DNA of 64,000 nucleotides from Planctomycetota bacterium (GCA_016792805.1 JAEUHX010000058.1:140228-204227), one strand, 5' to 3'. Shown: positions 44,762-54,366, counted from the first letter of the stretch. Numbers and translations are program-made. The notes: a model not told the origin generated them from the letters alone.

Positions 44762-47418
44762 CGGAGTGGACACCTTCCGCAGATCAAGCACTCGATGCAC
44801 TTCTGGAGCGCGCCCGCGCGCGCGCACGGGCAAACGGCGCCGATCCTGACGAAGTCGCCGACGACGTGCGCCGGCATGTGGAGGCGGAGCTCTCTGCTCG
44901 GGATGTTCGATTGGTCACAGCGGAGCGCATCGAGATGGTGGCTGCAGAGATTGGTCTCGGTGCTGATGGGAAGGAATCCACCATTCCGCCAACAATTCGC
45001 ACTGTGGATCATCCACCCAAAAGGCCGCTCAATCCCCCGAGCCCCGTCTGGATTGTTCTATTCGGCCTGGTGCTCCCGTCGGCCGCGCTGTTCATCGAGG
45101 TGGCGTCCGCCGCGTTGTCGGAAGCCATCGACCCGGTCCCCTCGCTCTATTACGCGGGGCTCATCGCGCTCGTTCCGCTGACGTCTCTTCTGTGCCTACT
45201 AAAGGAAGAAAGCTCGAGCCGGCCGCTGCGGGCACTTCTCGGCTTGCTGAACGCCATGTCGTTCAGCATCTGCCTCGTTTATTGCATCGCCTTCATTCCG
45301 ATGGTCCTGCTGGGGCTGATCCTGATGCCCTTCGGCATCGGATTCCTCGTGATGAGCCCGTGGCTCGCACTGCTGGCGGCGGCGCTGACCCGGATTCGGC
45401 TGTGGGCCGCGGGCACCCTGCCTTCAATCCTCGGACTGCCGACGGCCGCTCTCGGGTGTGCCGCAGGGCTTGCTCTTGCCCTCGGCCCCGAGGTGAATCC
45501 GCTTCTCACGGAGCTCGTCGCGCAATCGGCGATTCGCAACGGGATAACAGAAGCGCCGACGCAGATCGCGTACCTCCGCCGCTTCGGCGACCGCAACGCA
45601 CTCTTGGCGCTGGCCCACGGCGCGCAACCGGATAGTTCACTTTTTTCACATTATCGCAGCAGAGCCGCTGGAACCGAAGCGCGATCCTCGGAGCCCATGG
45701 CAAATTTATGGTTTCTCGTTACGGGTGAATCTCTGGCAGGAGCTTCGTTCACCGCGACCGGCGATCTCCAGGAGCGGCTCGGGCGCCGGAGGCGGGCAGG
45801 AGGCCGCCGGCTCCCGTTGTTGAGCCAACCCGCGGGAGACACTCCGCTCACTCTCGCTGCGTCGCGTCTCGACGGCAGGCTCGAGGGCGACGCGGCGGCC
45901 GCCTACTTTGAGTGGACTCTCACTTTTGAGAACAGCTCGCGGGAACAGAAAGAGGCCCGATTTGAGCTGTTGCTTCCAGCCGGCGGTGCCGTCTCGAGAG
46001 CGACGCTCTGGGTGAATGGCAAGGAGCAGGAGGCCGCCTTCGGTTCTCGGGAGCGCACGACAGCGGCGTACGCGTCGGTGGTGAGCCGGCGTCGGGATCC
46101 GCTGCTCGTCACTTCGCTCGGAGGCGACCGCGCCCAAGTGCGCTGCTTCCCGGTGCCGCCGGCAGGCCAAATGAAGATTCGCCTCGGCGTCTCGGCGCCG
46201 CTGCGCCTCGCCGAGAGCGACGAGGCGGCGGTGCGCGTGCCGCGAATCGCCGACACGAATTTTGAGTTCCCCTCGTCCACACAGCATGAGATCTGGCTCG
46301 AATCGATGGAGCCGATCACCGCCAGCTCGACGCTCTTATCGGTCTCGAAGCCAACAGATGGCCGATCGCTCGTGCGCGGATCCGTTGCACAAGGTGCGCT
46401 CGACGAGCAGGAGATCGTGATTCGCCTGCGACGCAACGGCGCCCCTGCCGATGCGTGCTTCGAGGATTCGACCACATCCATCGACGGTTCGCTGGTGCGC
46501 CAACGAGTCGAAAGCATCACTTTTCCTGCGCTGCGCCGGCTCGTCGTTGTCGCCGATGGATCTCGCGGACTCGCGAAGCGAAAGCACGCAGTGGCCGACG
46601 GGCTGCGACGCATGGAAGGCGGCCCCGACTTTCTGTTCATTCTCTCGGGAGATACTCCGGTGAACCTCGAACCGGGGCCGCTGTCGCCGATTCCCGAGCA
46701 GTTCGCGCGGGCCGCCGATCTCGTGGAGAGCAGCGCCTGCAGGGGCGGTGCGGATGCGGTGACGGCCCTGACGCACGCCTGGGACCTCGCGGCACAGTCC
46801 GAGGCCTCCGCTGTTTTGTGGATTCATGGCCCGCAGCCGGGCGTCATCCGGCCGGTGGACGCGCTGCGACAACGGCTCGAGCGGCAGCCCTCAAATCCGA
46901 GGATGATTACGTTTGCCGTCGAGGAAGGACGCAATGTGGTTCTGGAGCAGCTGCCGCAGCGCGGAATCTCGCGCATCGGGCGCACGGAAGGTACGGCTGC
47001 CGACCTCGCGCGGCTCCACCGAATCCTTACAGGACGCGAGCCGTATGTGTACTTATCTCGCTCCCGGATCTCCCCCACAGAAGCGGCAGGACTTCCGCGC
47101 CTTGCCTCCGCCCACGTCGGACGGCTCTGGGCCGCGGAGGAGATTGAGCGGCTGGCGAGCAACATCACCGAGGAGGCGCGCCAAACGGCGATCGGCCTCG
47201 CCATGCGTTACAAGCTCGTCTCCTCGGTGAGTGGTGCGGTCGCGCTCGAGAGTGAGGCGCAGTTCAAACAATTCCAGCTGCAGCCTGCCGACGTGTCGCA
47301 GCTTCCCCAGATGCCTGCGGCGCCGATGATCGGCGGAGCCCCGGAGCCGGAAGAGTGGGCGCTCCTCGCGGTCGCGCTTGCCGCACTCGCCTACTTCTGG
47401 CTGCGGAGGCGAACATGA
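44758..47418 (+). CDS. PEP-CTERM integral membrane protein with VIT and vWA-like domains
   Basis: An 886-residue protein. Order: a cytoplasmic helical prefix (1-75) and a membrane part with several TM helices (about 97-250). A VIT domain follows (about 380-480, including YFEWTLTFENSSREQKEARFE and AYASVVSRRRDPLLV), then a von Willebrand A-like region (about 588-750). The C terminus, PEPEEWALLAVALAALAYFW followed by LRRRT, is a PEP-CTERM sorting signal with PEP motif, one TM helix and a basic tail. The layout matches the family described as PEP-CTERM integral membrane protein with VIT domain. It overlaps the exosortase gene directly downstream, its probable processing enzyme. It is likely an envelope protein cleaved or relocated by that enzyme. 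Confidence 0.85.
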   Translation: MTEWTPSADQALDALLERARARARANGADPDEVADDVRRHVEAELSARDVRLVTAERIEMVAAEIGLGADGKESTIPPTIRTVDHPPKRPLNPPSPVWIVLFGLVLPSAALFIEVASAALSEAIDPVPSLYYAGLIALVPLTSLLCLLKEESSSRPLRALLGLLNAMSFSICLVYCIAFIPMVLLGLILMPFGIGFLVMSPWLALLAAALTRIRLWAAGTLPSILGLPTAALGCAAGLALALGPEVNPLLTELVAQSAIRNGITEAPTQIAYLRRFGDRNALLALAHGAQPDSSLFSHYRSRAAGTEARSSEPMANLWFLVTGESLAGASFTATGDLQERLGRRRRAGGRRLPLLSQPAGDTPLTLAASRLDGRLEGDAAAAYFEWTLTFENSSREQKEARFELLLPAGGAVSRATLWVNGKEQEAAFGSRERTTAAYASVVSRRRDPLLVTSLGGDRAQVRCFPVPPAGQMKIRLGVSAPLRLAESDEAAVRVPRIADTNFEFPSSTQHEIWLESMEPITASSTLLSVSKPTDGRSLVRGSVAQGALDEQEIVIRLRRNGAPADACFEDSTTSIDGSLVRQRVESITFPALRRLVVVADGSRGLAKRKHAVADGLRRMEGGPDFLFILSGDTPVNLEPGPLSPIPEQFARAADLVESSACRGGADAVTALTHAWDLAAQSEASAVLWIHGPQPGVIRPVDALRQRLERQPSNPRMITFAVEEGRNVVLEQLPQRGISRIGRTEGTAADLARLHRILTGREPYVYLSRSRISPTEAAGLPRLASAHVGRLWAAEEIERLASNITEEARQTAIGLAMRYKLVSSVSGAVALESEAQFKQFQLQPADVSQLPQMPAAPMIGGAPEPEEWALLAVALAALAYFWLRRRT

Positions 47419-48236
47419 GCCGTACCGGTTGGATTATTGCCACGACGGCGGCAGCCTATTGGCCAGCTTGGATTTGGTATGGCGGCCGAATGGTGCAATT
47501 TTCGGAACAGCGCGTGGGGCTCGCCGCGCTTGCGATCGCCCTTGCCATGGCGGTCCGCGATCATCGGCAGCCCGGGAAGGCGGCGGAGCCCGATCGCGAA
47601 CGGCGTGTGCTCTGGGCCGTCGGTGGGTGGACCGCTCTCTACGCACTCACATTTCCGTTCGTCCCCGCGCTCGTGCGCAACGCCTTCGCACTGGGATCCA
47701 TCGCAGTGCTGATCCCGATCTGTGGTGGTCCGAGGAGAGCCTCGGCCGGAGTCTGGGCACTTCTGCTGCTTGCTACTCCGGCCATTCCATCGTTGCAGTT
47801 TTATTGCGGCTTCCCGCTGCGGCTCGTCGCAGCCTGGATCGCCGAACAAGCGCTCGCGGTCACGCCGCTTGAGGTGGAACGCGTCGGCGTCTCGCTGCGC
47901 CTGGGCGAACGAATCGTGCTGGTGGATGCACCGTGCAGCGGAGTCCGCATGCTCTGGTCGATCTTGCTCGTGGCGGCCTCGATCGCCGCCTGGCTGCGGC
48001 TTCCTCCTCTCCAAACGGCGCTCCTCGGGGCCGCGTCGGTGGCCGGCGTGGTCCTTGCGAATGCCGTTCGGACGACTGCACTTTTCTTCCCCGAAGCGGG
48101 ACTCGTGTCGCTGCCGTCTTGGGGCCACTCCGCGATTGGAGTCATCACATTTACCGCGGCCGCGGCATTCTTGGTTACTCTTTCACACCGCATCTTCGGA
48201 GGGCGACGATGGCAGCGCGTATCGTTTGGCTTGTAG
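47415..48236 (+). CDS. Exosortase (transmembrane cysteine protease/transpeptidase)
   Basis: A 273-residue multi-pass membrane protein of the exosortase/archaeosortase family, which cleaves PEP-CTERM-type signals at the outer face of the inner membrane. The catalytic residues are visible: Cys174 in DAPCSGVRMLW, Arg219 in LANAVRTTALFF and His238 in SWGHSAIGVITF. About eight hydrophobic helices are present. The ATG at 47415 overlaps the stop of the VIT/PEP-CTERM gene, and its own end overlaps the EpsI-like gene by 28 bases. The tight link to a single target suggests a dedicated system. The exosortase subtype is not assigned here. Confidence 0.88.
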   Translation: MSRTGWIIATTAAAYWPAWIWYGGRMVQFSEQRVGLAALAIALAMAVRDHRQPGKAAEPDRERRVLWAVGGWTALYALTFPFVPALVRNAFALGSIAVLIPICGGPRRASAGVWALLLLATPAIPSLQFYCGFPLRLVAAWIAEQALAVTPLEVERVGVSLRLGERIVLVDAPCSGVRMLWSILLVAASIAAWLRLPPLQTALLGAASVAGVVLANAVRTTALFFPEAGLVSLPSWGHSAIGVITFTAAAAFLVTLSHRIFGGRRWQRVSFGL

Positions 48237-48721
48237 CCTGCGTCGGGGCGGCGCTCGTGCCGGCCCTCGGACCGGCTCGCATGAGCGAGGCACGGCTGAC
48301 CTCCTTTCCGGGCTGGCCGGCGTCGCTCGACGGTATGCCCCTCGACGAGCAGCCGCTCACGTCCGGAGAAATCCGCTTTCTCGAAGAGATGCCGGGGCGA
48401 ATTGGGCGCTTTCGCAGCGGCGGTCGCGAGATCGTGCTCCGTTGGGTCGTCGAAGCAACTCGCAATCTGCATCCGAGCAGCGATTGCTACCGAGCCGCGG
48501 GATACTCGGTGGAGCCCCGCGCCGCGGTGCGCGGCGACGACGGCGCGCTCTGGAGCGCCTGGCGCGTCGAACGCGATGGACAGACGCTGCTCGTTCGGGA
48601 GCGGGTTTACAATTCTCGAGGGGAATCCTGGACGGATGTTCCCTCCTGGTACTGGTCGGCATGGCTGCATCCCGATGCGGGGCCGTGGTGGTGCGCGACG
48701 ATCGCAGAGCTAGAAAAGTAA
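48209..48721 (+). CDS. EpsI-like exosortase-associated protein
   Basis: A 170-residue protein with an N-terminal hydrophobic segment (residues 4-20) and the EpsI signature NLHPSSDCYRAAGYSVE near residues 87-103, then ARG/SW segments typical of the family (YNSRGESWTDVPSWYWSAWL). EpsI domains accompany exosortases, either fused or as separate proteins, and probably help in cell-envelope delivery. The start ATG lies 28 bases inside the exosortase gene. The product should be exported or anchored with its domain in the periplasm. Confidence 0.8.
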   Translation: MAARIVWLVACVGAALVPALGPARMSEARLTSFPGWPASLDGMPLDEQPLTSGEIRFLEEMPGRIGRFRSGGREIVLRWVVEATRNLHPSSDCYRAAGYSVEPRAAVRGDDGALWSAWRVERDGQTLLVRERVYNSRGESWTDVPSWYWSAWLHPDAGPWWCATIAELEK

Positions 48722-48760
48722 CGTTGGCAGGGCGCGCAGCCGTCCTTATGCTCGGCTGCA

Positions 48761-50353
48761 ATGAATCTCTGGATGCTGCTTGAAGAGACGGCGCGCAGGG
48801 CGCCCTCGGCGCCTGCCGTCGTCGACGGATCGACGCGGCTCAGCTACGGAGAGCTGCGGCAACGGGCCGCGGCTCTGGCATGCGCGATGGCGGAGCGCGG
48901 CGTCTCGCGCGGCGATCGCGTGGCGATGCTCGGAGTGAATTCTTGCCGTGCGCTCGAGCTCTACTTCGCGTGTGCGGCCCTCGGCGCCGTGCTCGCGCCG
49001 CTCAACTATCGCCTCGCTCCGCCTGAGATCGGATTCATACTTCAAGATTCGGGAGCCTGCGGTGCCGTCGTCGATGCCGAGTTCGCGCCGCTTCTTCGCG
49101 AGGCGCTTGGGGCAGAGTCCGTCCTCTCCTGGGTCTTCTGGAGCGAGCCTGTGGCGCCGGGTTCCCGGGAGGCCTTCGGAGGAAGCGACGCTCTGCAAGA
49201 AGTTCCCTATGCTCAGGCCCTCGAGTCGGGGCGAGAGATTGAGCTTGTTCCGACGGTGATCCCCGCCGATGCGCCAGCGCATCTCTACTACACGAGCGGC
49301 ACGACGGGTCGGGCCAAAGGAGTGATCCTCACACATCGGAACGTCGGTTACCACGCCGCGGGCACGATCGAGGAGCTCGGATTGAGCAGCAGCGACGTAT
49401 GGGCCCATGTGGCCCCGATGTTTCACCTCGCCGATGCGTGGGCGACGTTTGCAATCACACAAGTAGGCGGCAAGCACGCGATCGTTCCGAAGTTCACCGT
49501 GGAGGGCGTTTTCGAGCTGCTGGAGCACGAGGGGGTCACGCTCACTAATCTCGTGCCGACCATGCTCAATCTTCTGGTGAAAAGCCCGAGCGCCGCCGGC
49601 CGGCGCTTCCCCGCACTTCGGAGAATTCTCTCCGGCGGAGCGCCGATCGCCCCGGAGGTGGTCCGCGCCATCGTGGAGGTCTTTGGCTGTGAATATGTGC
49701 AAACGTACGGGCTCACGGAGACGAGCCCCTACCTCACGTTCTCGCTTCTCGACGAGAGCCAGAGGCTCCGCTCCCCCGAGGAGCGGTTCCGCTTGAGCGC
49801 CCGGACGGGGCGCCCCGCCCGATTTGTGAGCGTTCGTGTCGTGGACGAGACGGGAAGTGACGTGCCGCGGGATGACCAGACGGTCGGAGAAGTGATCGCC
49901 TCGGGTCCCACTGTGACGCCCGGATATTGGAATCGTCCCGAGGAGACCCGCGCCGCACTGCGAAACGGCTGGTTCCATACGGGAGACCTGGCGGTGGTCG
50001 ACGGCGACGGATTCATACAAATCGTTGATCGCAAGAAAGACATGATCAACTCCGGAGGAGAAAAAGTGTACTCCGTCGAGGTCGAGAGCGCTCTCTACTC
50101 GCATCCGGCAGTGCTCGAAGCCGCCGTCTTCGCGATGCCGGATGCGGTCTGGGGCGAGCGGGTCGCAGCGGCGGTCGTCCTCCGCGTCGGCGCGCACGCC
50201 GGCGAGCGGGACCTCATCGATCACTGCCGCGCACGGCTCGCACATTACAAAGCGCCCCGAGAAGTGCATTTCGTGGACGAGCTTCCCAAGACGGGCACGG
50301 GGAAAATCGCCAAACGCCTGCTGCGGGATCGATTCTCGGGCGGAGCGTCGTGA
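48761..50353 (+). CDS. Long-chain acyl-CoA ligase (AMP-binding enzyme)
   Basis: A 530-residue adenylate-forming enzyme. The P-loop YYTSGTTGRAKGVILTH is near residue 170, the adenine-binding YGLTETSP near 318, GWFHTGDLAVVDGDGFIQIVDRKKDMINSGG spans the hinge near 405-435, and the catalytic lysine lies in PKTGTGKIAKRLLRDRF near the C terminus. It activates a carboxylate, most likely a fatty acid, to its CoA thioester. The position 39 bases after the EpsI-like gene is probably incidental. It could also supply acyl-CoA starters to the type III polyketide synthase 16 kb away, but there is no direct evidence. Confidence 0.93.
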   Translation: MNLWMLLEETARRAPSAPAVVDGSTRLSYGELRQRAAALACAMAERGVSRGDRVAMLGVNSCRALELYFACAALGAVLAPLNYRLAPPEIGFILQDSGACGAVVDAEFAPLLREALGAESVLSWVFWSEPVAPGSREAFGGSDALQEVPYAQALESGREIELVPTVIPADAPAHLYYTSGTTGRAKGVILTHRNVGYHAAGTIEELGLSSSDVWAHVAPMFHLADAWATFAITQVGGKHAIVPKFTVEGVFELLEHEGVTLTNLVPTMLNLLVKSPSAAGRRFPALRRILSGGAPIAPEVVRAIVEVFGCEYVQTYGLTETSPYLTFSLLDESQRLRSPEERFRLSARTGRPARFVSVRVVDETGSDVPRDDQTVGEVIASGPTVTPGYWNRPEETRAALRNGWFHTGDLAVVDGDGFIQIVDRKKDMINSGGEKVYSVEVESALYSHPAVLEAAVFAMPDAVWGERVAAAVVLRVGAHAGERDLIDHCRARLAHYKAPREVHFVDELPKTGTGKIAKRLLRDRFSGGAS

Positions 50354-50614
50354 GCTTCTACTCGCGCACGGGTCCCGAATGGGGTCGAAGAACAGTGTTT
50401 GCACAGGTTTGCGTCTGGACATAAACTGCACCGGTTGCGGGACGCGGCGCGCCCCGGTCACCGGAAGCCCGTCGGCCCGTCCCGGCCAGCGGACTGCCGT
50501 TCAGTCCTTCCCGAGCTTCACACGGCGCGGGATCGTGACTGGGGAAGCACTCCCTCGCGTCCGCGTCCCGCGACTCGTCGAAATCGCCGCTCCGCAGGAG
50601 CGTCCCACTGCCCC

Positions 50615-51175
50615 ATGAAGCCCCTCCATCGTCGGTTCCTGCTGGCCGCTTTCTCTGTTTTGCTGGCTCTAGCGGTTCCCGCCGTCGCCTGCCGGTCCAC
50701 AGTTCCTAACAAAGAGGCCCGAGAGACGGTTTTCCCGTCGGTCACCGGCACAGCGCTCGACGGCCGCGAAGTGCGCATCCCGGAGGACTTCGCCGGAAAG
50801 CCCGTGCTGCTTCTCATCGGCTACGAGATGGAGACACAATTCGATCTCGACCGCTGGCTCATTGGACTTCTGCAATCCAAGACACCGATTCAGTTTATTG
50901 AGGTTCCGACGATTCCTGGACTCGTTCCGGGGCTCTTCTCTGGCAAGATCGACGATGGAATGCGGAGCGGGATCCCGAAGGAAGACTGGGGCGGGGTCGT
51001 GACGGTCTACGGCGGAGATGCGTCGAAAATTGTGGAGCTCACAGGAAACGAGCGCGACCGCAACGGACGTATTTGTTTGCTGGACGGAAAGGGACGTGTC
51101 GTCTGGTTCCACGACCGAGGATTCTCTGCGTCGAAGCTGATGGAGCTGGATTCGTTCGTGCGGGAGAAGATGTAG
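50615..51175 (+). CDS. Thioredoxin-fold-like lipoprotein
   Basis: A 186-residue protein. The start ATG at 50615 gives a lipoprotein signal with a lipobox ending AVAC (cysteine near residue 26). The mature part begins VFPSVTGTALDGREVRIPEDFAGKPVLLLIGY, the usual opening of AhpC/TSA- and thioredoxin-like folds. It ends with ICLLDGKGRVVWFHDRGFSASKL, also typical. The CxxC redox motif is absent, so disulfide exchange is unlikely unless through another site. It is probably periplasmic. The 261-base spacer upstream holds no gene that I can see. Confidence 0.78.
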   Translation: MKPLHRRFLLAAFSVLLALAVPAVACRSTVPNKEARETVFPSVTGTALDGREVRIPEDFAGKPVLLLIGYEMETQFDLDRWLIGLLQSKTPIQFIEVPTIPGLVPGLFSGKIDDGMRSGIPKEDWGGVVTVYGGDASKIVELTGNERDRNGRICLLDGKGRVVWFHDRGFSASKLMELDSFVREKM

Positions 51176-51206
51176 GGGGATGTAATGATGGAGCGTGGTC
51201 GGTCTT

Positions 51207-51474
51207 GGCTCGGCAGCGGACAGGCGATCCAGGCCGCCGGGCCGAGCCGGATCGGAATCTCTACGAGGTCGAGCCGCTCCCGCAGCTTCTTGCGACTACT
51301 TACAAAAACGATCTGGCGATCGCAGGTACCGCTTTTGCCCATCACGATGGCATCGAGCCGAGCCCCTTCGGGGAGTGGCCCGAGCGTCTTCACAAATTCA
51401 GCAGGAGCGCCAATAGTGAGAATACACTCCTGCGACTTGATTCCGAGCTTCCTCACAAGCGGCGTCTCCTAGCA
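51207..51474 (-). pseudogene. Decayed DUF3052-like gene remnant
   Basis: On the minus strand a reading frame gives ETPLVRKLGIKSQECILTIG, then GPLPEGARLDAI and QIVFVSSRKKLRERL, ending at AAWIACP. This follows the DUF3052 family pattern over roughly its first 80 residues. Directly upstream of ETPLV is an in-frame TAG where the family has its N-terminal SG(Y/T) segment. After WIACP the match stops, and the frame runs into antisense of the lipoprotein gene. It looks truncated at both ends. A short functional GTG-started protein (51456) cannot be excluded. Confidence 0.5.
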
Positions 51475-51522
51475 GCCTGCCGGATTGTTTGCCTGCAGCG
51501 CCTACTTTCGTGCGGCCATCGG

Positions 51523-54330
51523 TCAGTCCTTCCTGTAGGAGCACTCGAAAAAATAGCTTCCGGATTCCACCTCAAAGACGCTCGCCCCCGCGACGTTGCG
51601 AGCGGATCGAACGCCGGGGGATTGCGCCGCCGCCTTCCCCGATTCGAGCACGCGAGCGGCTGAGGCCTCCGGAATCCATACTTCGGCGGTCATGCTCGGA
51701 GGCACCGTCGCCTTGAGGATAAACTTTCCGTCTCGAAGCTCCCACGAAGATGTAACAAGACCGCGCGGAGTATCGAGGGCGGCGCCGCCGTGCCGAAGCG
51801 TGCCTCCGGGGATAGGGCGGATTTGTACACGGGCGAATCCGGGCGCAAGCGACCGAAGGCCGCCGATGACCTCAACCATCCATTGGCCGACGGCACCGAA
51901 GGCGTAATGTGCGAACGAGTTCATCCCGGGATCTTGGAAGCCGCGCTCCGGGGTCCACCCGTCCCATCTCTCCCAAATGCTGGTGGCGCCATGGCGAATG
52001 CTGAATCCCCAGGACGGGAACTCGGTGCTCTGCGCGAGGCGGTAGGCGACATCGTTTCGGCCAATCTTGTCGAGAACGAGCATCAGATCTTTGGTTCCCA
52101 CAAATCCCGTGGAGAGCCGCCCGCCGCGCTTCTCGATATCGGCGATAAGCCTCTCCGCTGCCTTGGTGCGGAGCGGCTCATCCAACAGATCGAACGCGAG
52201 CGCAAGGACGTAGCCGCACTGCGTGTCGCCGCGCACGACTCCGTCGGCACCGACGAAATTCGATTGGAACGCCGCTCGAATCCGGCCATGCAGCGCGCGC
52301 AACCGAGCCGCATCCTCCCGGCGCCCGAGGACTTCCGCGGCGCGCGCAGTGAGCTCGGTGCTGTATGCGAAGTAGGCCGAATAGATGACATCGTGGGGTG
52401 TGTCGGCGCCGATCGCGACCCAGTCGCCGAAGCAGTGATACTTCTCCGGCGGCGAGACTCCGTTACGGCTTCGCTTCTCGCAGAAATCAATAAACCGCAG
52501 CATCGCCGGGTAGTGCCGCTCGAGCTCCGCCCGGTCGTCGTAGGCGTCGTAGATCGTCCACGGGCAGATGACGCCGGCGTCGGCCCAGGCGGGACCGCCG
52601 TCATCGCCAGCTACCTTGAGCGGCGCCACCATCGGAAACTGCCCGTCGGCGCGCTGTGCGTCGTCGAGATCAACGAGCCATTTCGCAAAAAACGCCTGCA
52701 CGTCGTCGAGATAAGTGGCCGTGCGACAGAAAGCCTGAGCGTCGCCAGTCCAGCCGAGGCGCTCGTCGCGCTGAGGGCAGTCGGTCGGGACATCCACAAA
52801 ATTCGCCCACTTGGTCCAGCGGATGTTCGACCAGAGCTGCATCAGCATCGGATCGGAACACTCGAATGAGGAGACCGCCGGCGTATCGCTCGTCAGCGCG
52901 AGCCCCACAAGCGTTTCGCGTGTCGGCGCCGAGCCAAGTCCGCGAATCTCCACATATTGAAACCCGTGAAACGTGAAGCGCGGCTGCCAGATCTCGACGC
53001 CGTCGCCTCGGCAAATGTATCGATCCGTCGTGCGCGCCCCCCGCAGATTCGTGGTGTAGACGGTCCCGTCGGGATTGCAGCGCTCGGCAAAACGCAGCAC
53101 GACCTCCTGCCCCTGCTTCCCCTGGACGCGCAGCCGCGCCACGCCGGCGAAATTCTGGCCGAAATCAGCCACATATAGATCTTCGCCAACTTTTATGATC
53201 GATCGCGGCGCGAGCTCCTCAATCACCCGCACCGGTGGTCCCGGATGGGCCTCTACGCGGGCGGCGACCGACGCGCTCACATCCACGGGGCTCCACCCGC
53301 GATCGTCGAATCCGGGCTCGGCCCACGCGGGCTGCTCGAGACGCGCGTCGTAGGTCTCCCCCATCAGAAAATCCGACTCAAGGATCGGGCCTGTGGAAGC
53401 GCGCCAGGAGCCGTTGCTCGAGAAGCGCTCAACCCGGCCGTCGGCTCGCTCCACGACGAGCAGAGCGCGAAAGCGGGGGCTCTCACCGTAGTGGTGGCGA
53501 TGGAGCCCATACCCCACATATCCCGAATACCAACCATCGCCCAGGATCGCGCCCAGGACATTCTCCCCCGGGCGCACGAGCCCCGTCACATCGTAGGACT
53601 GCACATAAACGCGCTTCGTGTAGTCCGTCCATCCCGGAGCGAACCAATCGGATCCGACGCGCTCGCCGTTCACATAGGGTTCGTACACTCCAAGGGCGCT
53701 CGCGTAGAGCACGGCGCGCGACACGGCGCCGCCGACAGTGAAGCGGCCGCGGACATAGCGAGGAGGAGGCAACAAAAGCGCCGGTGGCGCCCCCGCCGGC
53801 CGAGACGCGTCCTTTTCACTCGAGAGCTTGGCTTTCGCCGCCGCCACGGGGGCATCGAAGCCGACCCACGGCCCGGCAAACTCCGCCGGATCGAGCAGCC
53901 CGACCGTGAAGCTCGCCTCCGGGCTCCACGCGGACACCTCGCCGTGCTGATCCCAAACGCGCACTTTCCAGTAGGCGCGACGGTGCGGCGGAAGCGGCGA
54001 TCCGGCATACCGAATATCCAGCGTCTGCGCCGTGACTACTTTTCCCGAACTCCACAAGTCGCCCTGATCGCGAGCCAACAGATCGTGGGACGAAGCGACG
54101 AGCACCTCGTAGGCGGCTGGGCGAAGCCCCCGCGGGGCCGCCTCCGCAAGGTCGACCTTCCAGGAGAGCCGCGGCCTTGCGTCGTCGATTCCCGAAGGCT
54201 CGACGAGGTGCTCACAGGCGAGCGAGCGAACCGAGAGGCCCGCGCCGCTCTCGCCGCGCTGCTCGAGGGTTCGACACCCAGCCGCGAAGAGTGCAATGGA
54301 TAGAAGCGCGGTCTGTGTAAGCTTTCTCAA
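51523..54330 (-). CDS. GH78 alpha-L-rhamnosidase (lipoprotein)
   Basis: A 935-residue secreted glycosidase that releases terminal alpha-L-rhamnose from polysaccharides or glycosides. The lipoprotein signal ends at Cys19 (LLSIALFAAGC), so it should sit on a membrane surface. Domains in order: N-terminal Fn3-like region (SWKVDLAEAAPRGLRPAAYEV), carbohydrate-binding beta domains (PYVNGERVGSDWFAPGWTDY), the (alpha/alpha)6 catalytic domain from about residue 480 and a C-terminal beta domain. The catalytic signature DCPQRDERLGWTGDAQAF and the aromatic FTFHGFQYVEIRG are present. It is the last gene of the minus-strand catabolic run, 36 bases after the FAH-family gene. Confidence 0.92.
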   Translation of the reverse strand: MRKLTQTALLSIALFAAGCRTLEQRGESGAGLSVRSLACEHLVEPSGIDDARPRLSWKVDLAEAAPRGLRPAAYEVLVASSHDLLARDQGDLWSSGKVVTAQTLDIRYAGSPLPPHRRAYWKVRVWDQHGEVSAWSPEASFTVGLLDPAEFAGPWVGFDAPVAAAKAKLSSEKDASRPAGAPPALLLPPPRYVRGRFTVGGAVSRAVLYASALGVYEPYVNGERVGSDWFAPGWTDYTKRVYVQSYDVTGLVRPGENVLGAILGDGWYSGYVGYGLHRHHYGESPRFRALLVVERADGRVERFSSNGSWRASTGPILESDFLMGETYDARLEQPAWAEPGFDDRGWSPVDVSASVAARVEAHPGPPVRVIEELAPRSIIKVGEDLYVADFGQNFAGVARLRVQGKQGQEVVLRFAERCNPDGTVYTTNLRGARTTDRYICRGDGVEIWQPRFTFHGFQYVEIRGLGSAPTRETLVGLALTSDTPAVSSFECSDPMLMQLWSNIRWTKWANFVDVPTDCPQRDERLGWTGDAQAFCRTATYLDDVQAFFAKWLVDLDDAQRADGQFPMVAPLKVAGDDGGPAWADAGVICPWTIYDAYDDRAELERHYPAMLRFIDFCEKRSRNGVSPPEKYHCFGDWVAIGADTPHDVIYSAYFAYSTELTARAAEVLGRREDAARLRALHGRIRAAFQSNFVGADGVVRGDTQCGYVLALAFDLLDEPLRTKAAERLIADIEKRGGRLSTGFVGTKDLMLVLDKIGRNDVAYRLAQSTEFPSWGFSIRHGATSIWERWDGWTPERGFQDPGMNSFAHYAFGAVGQWMVEVIGGLRSLAPGFARVQIRPIPGGTLRHGGAALDTPRGLVTSSWELRDGKFILKATVPPSMTAEVWIPEASAARVLESGKAAAQSPGVRSARNVAGASVFEVESGSYFFECSYRKD

Positions 54331-54366
54331 CGGTTCGGCCTCGGGAGTCTTCGGGAAAATTCATCT

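Noticed and set aside
48746..50461. 571-residue open frame opposite the acyl-CoA ligase
   Set aside because: It is an antisense shadow: the plus strand carries all adenylation motifs, and the antisense translation has no family pattern.
50354..50614. Hidden small gene between the acyl-CoA ligase and the lipoprotein
   Set aside because: The open frames here are short, without ribosome-binding sites or protein-like composition. I see nothing supportable in this spacer.
51073..51663. 196-residue plus-strand frame after the thioredoxin-like lipoprotein
   Set aside because: It overlaps the 3' end of the lipoprotein gene, the DUF3052 remnant and the end of the rhamnosidase gene on other frames and has no recognisable pattern.
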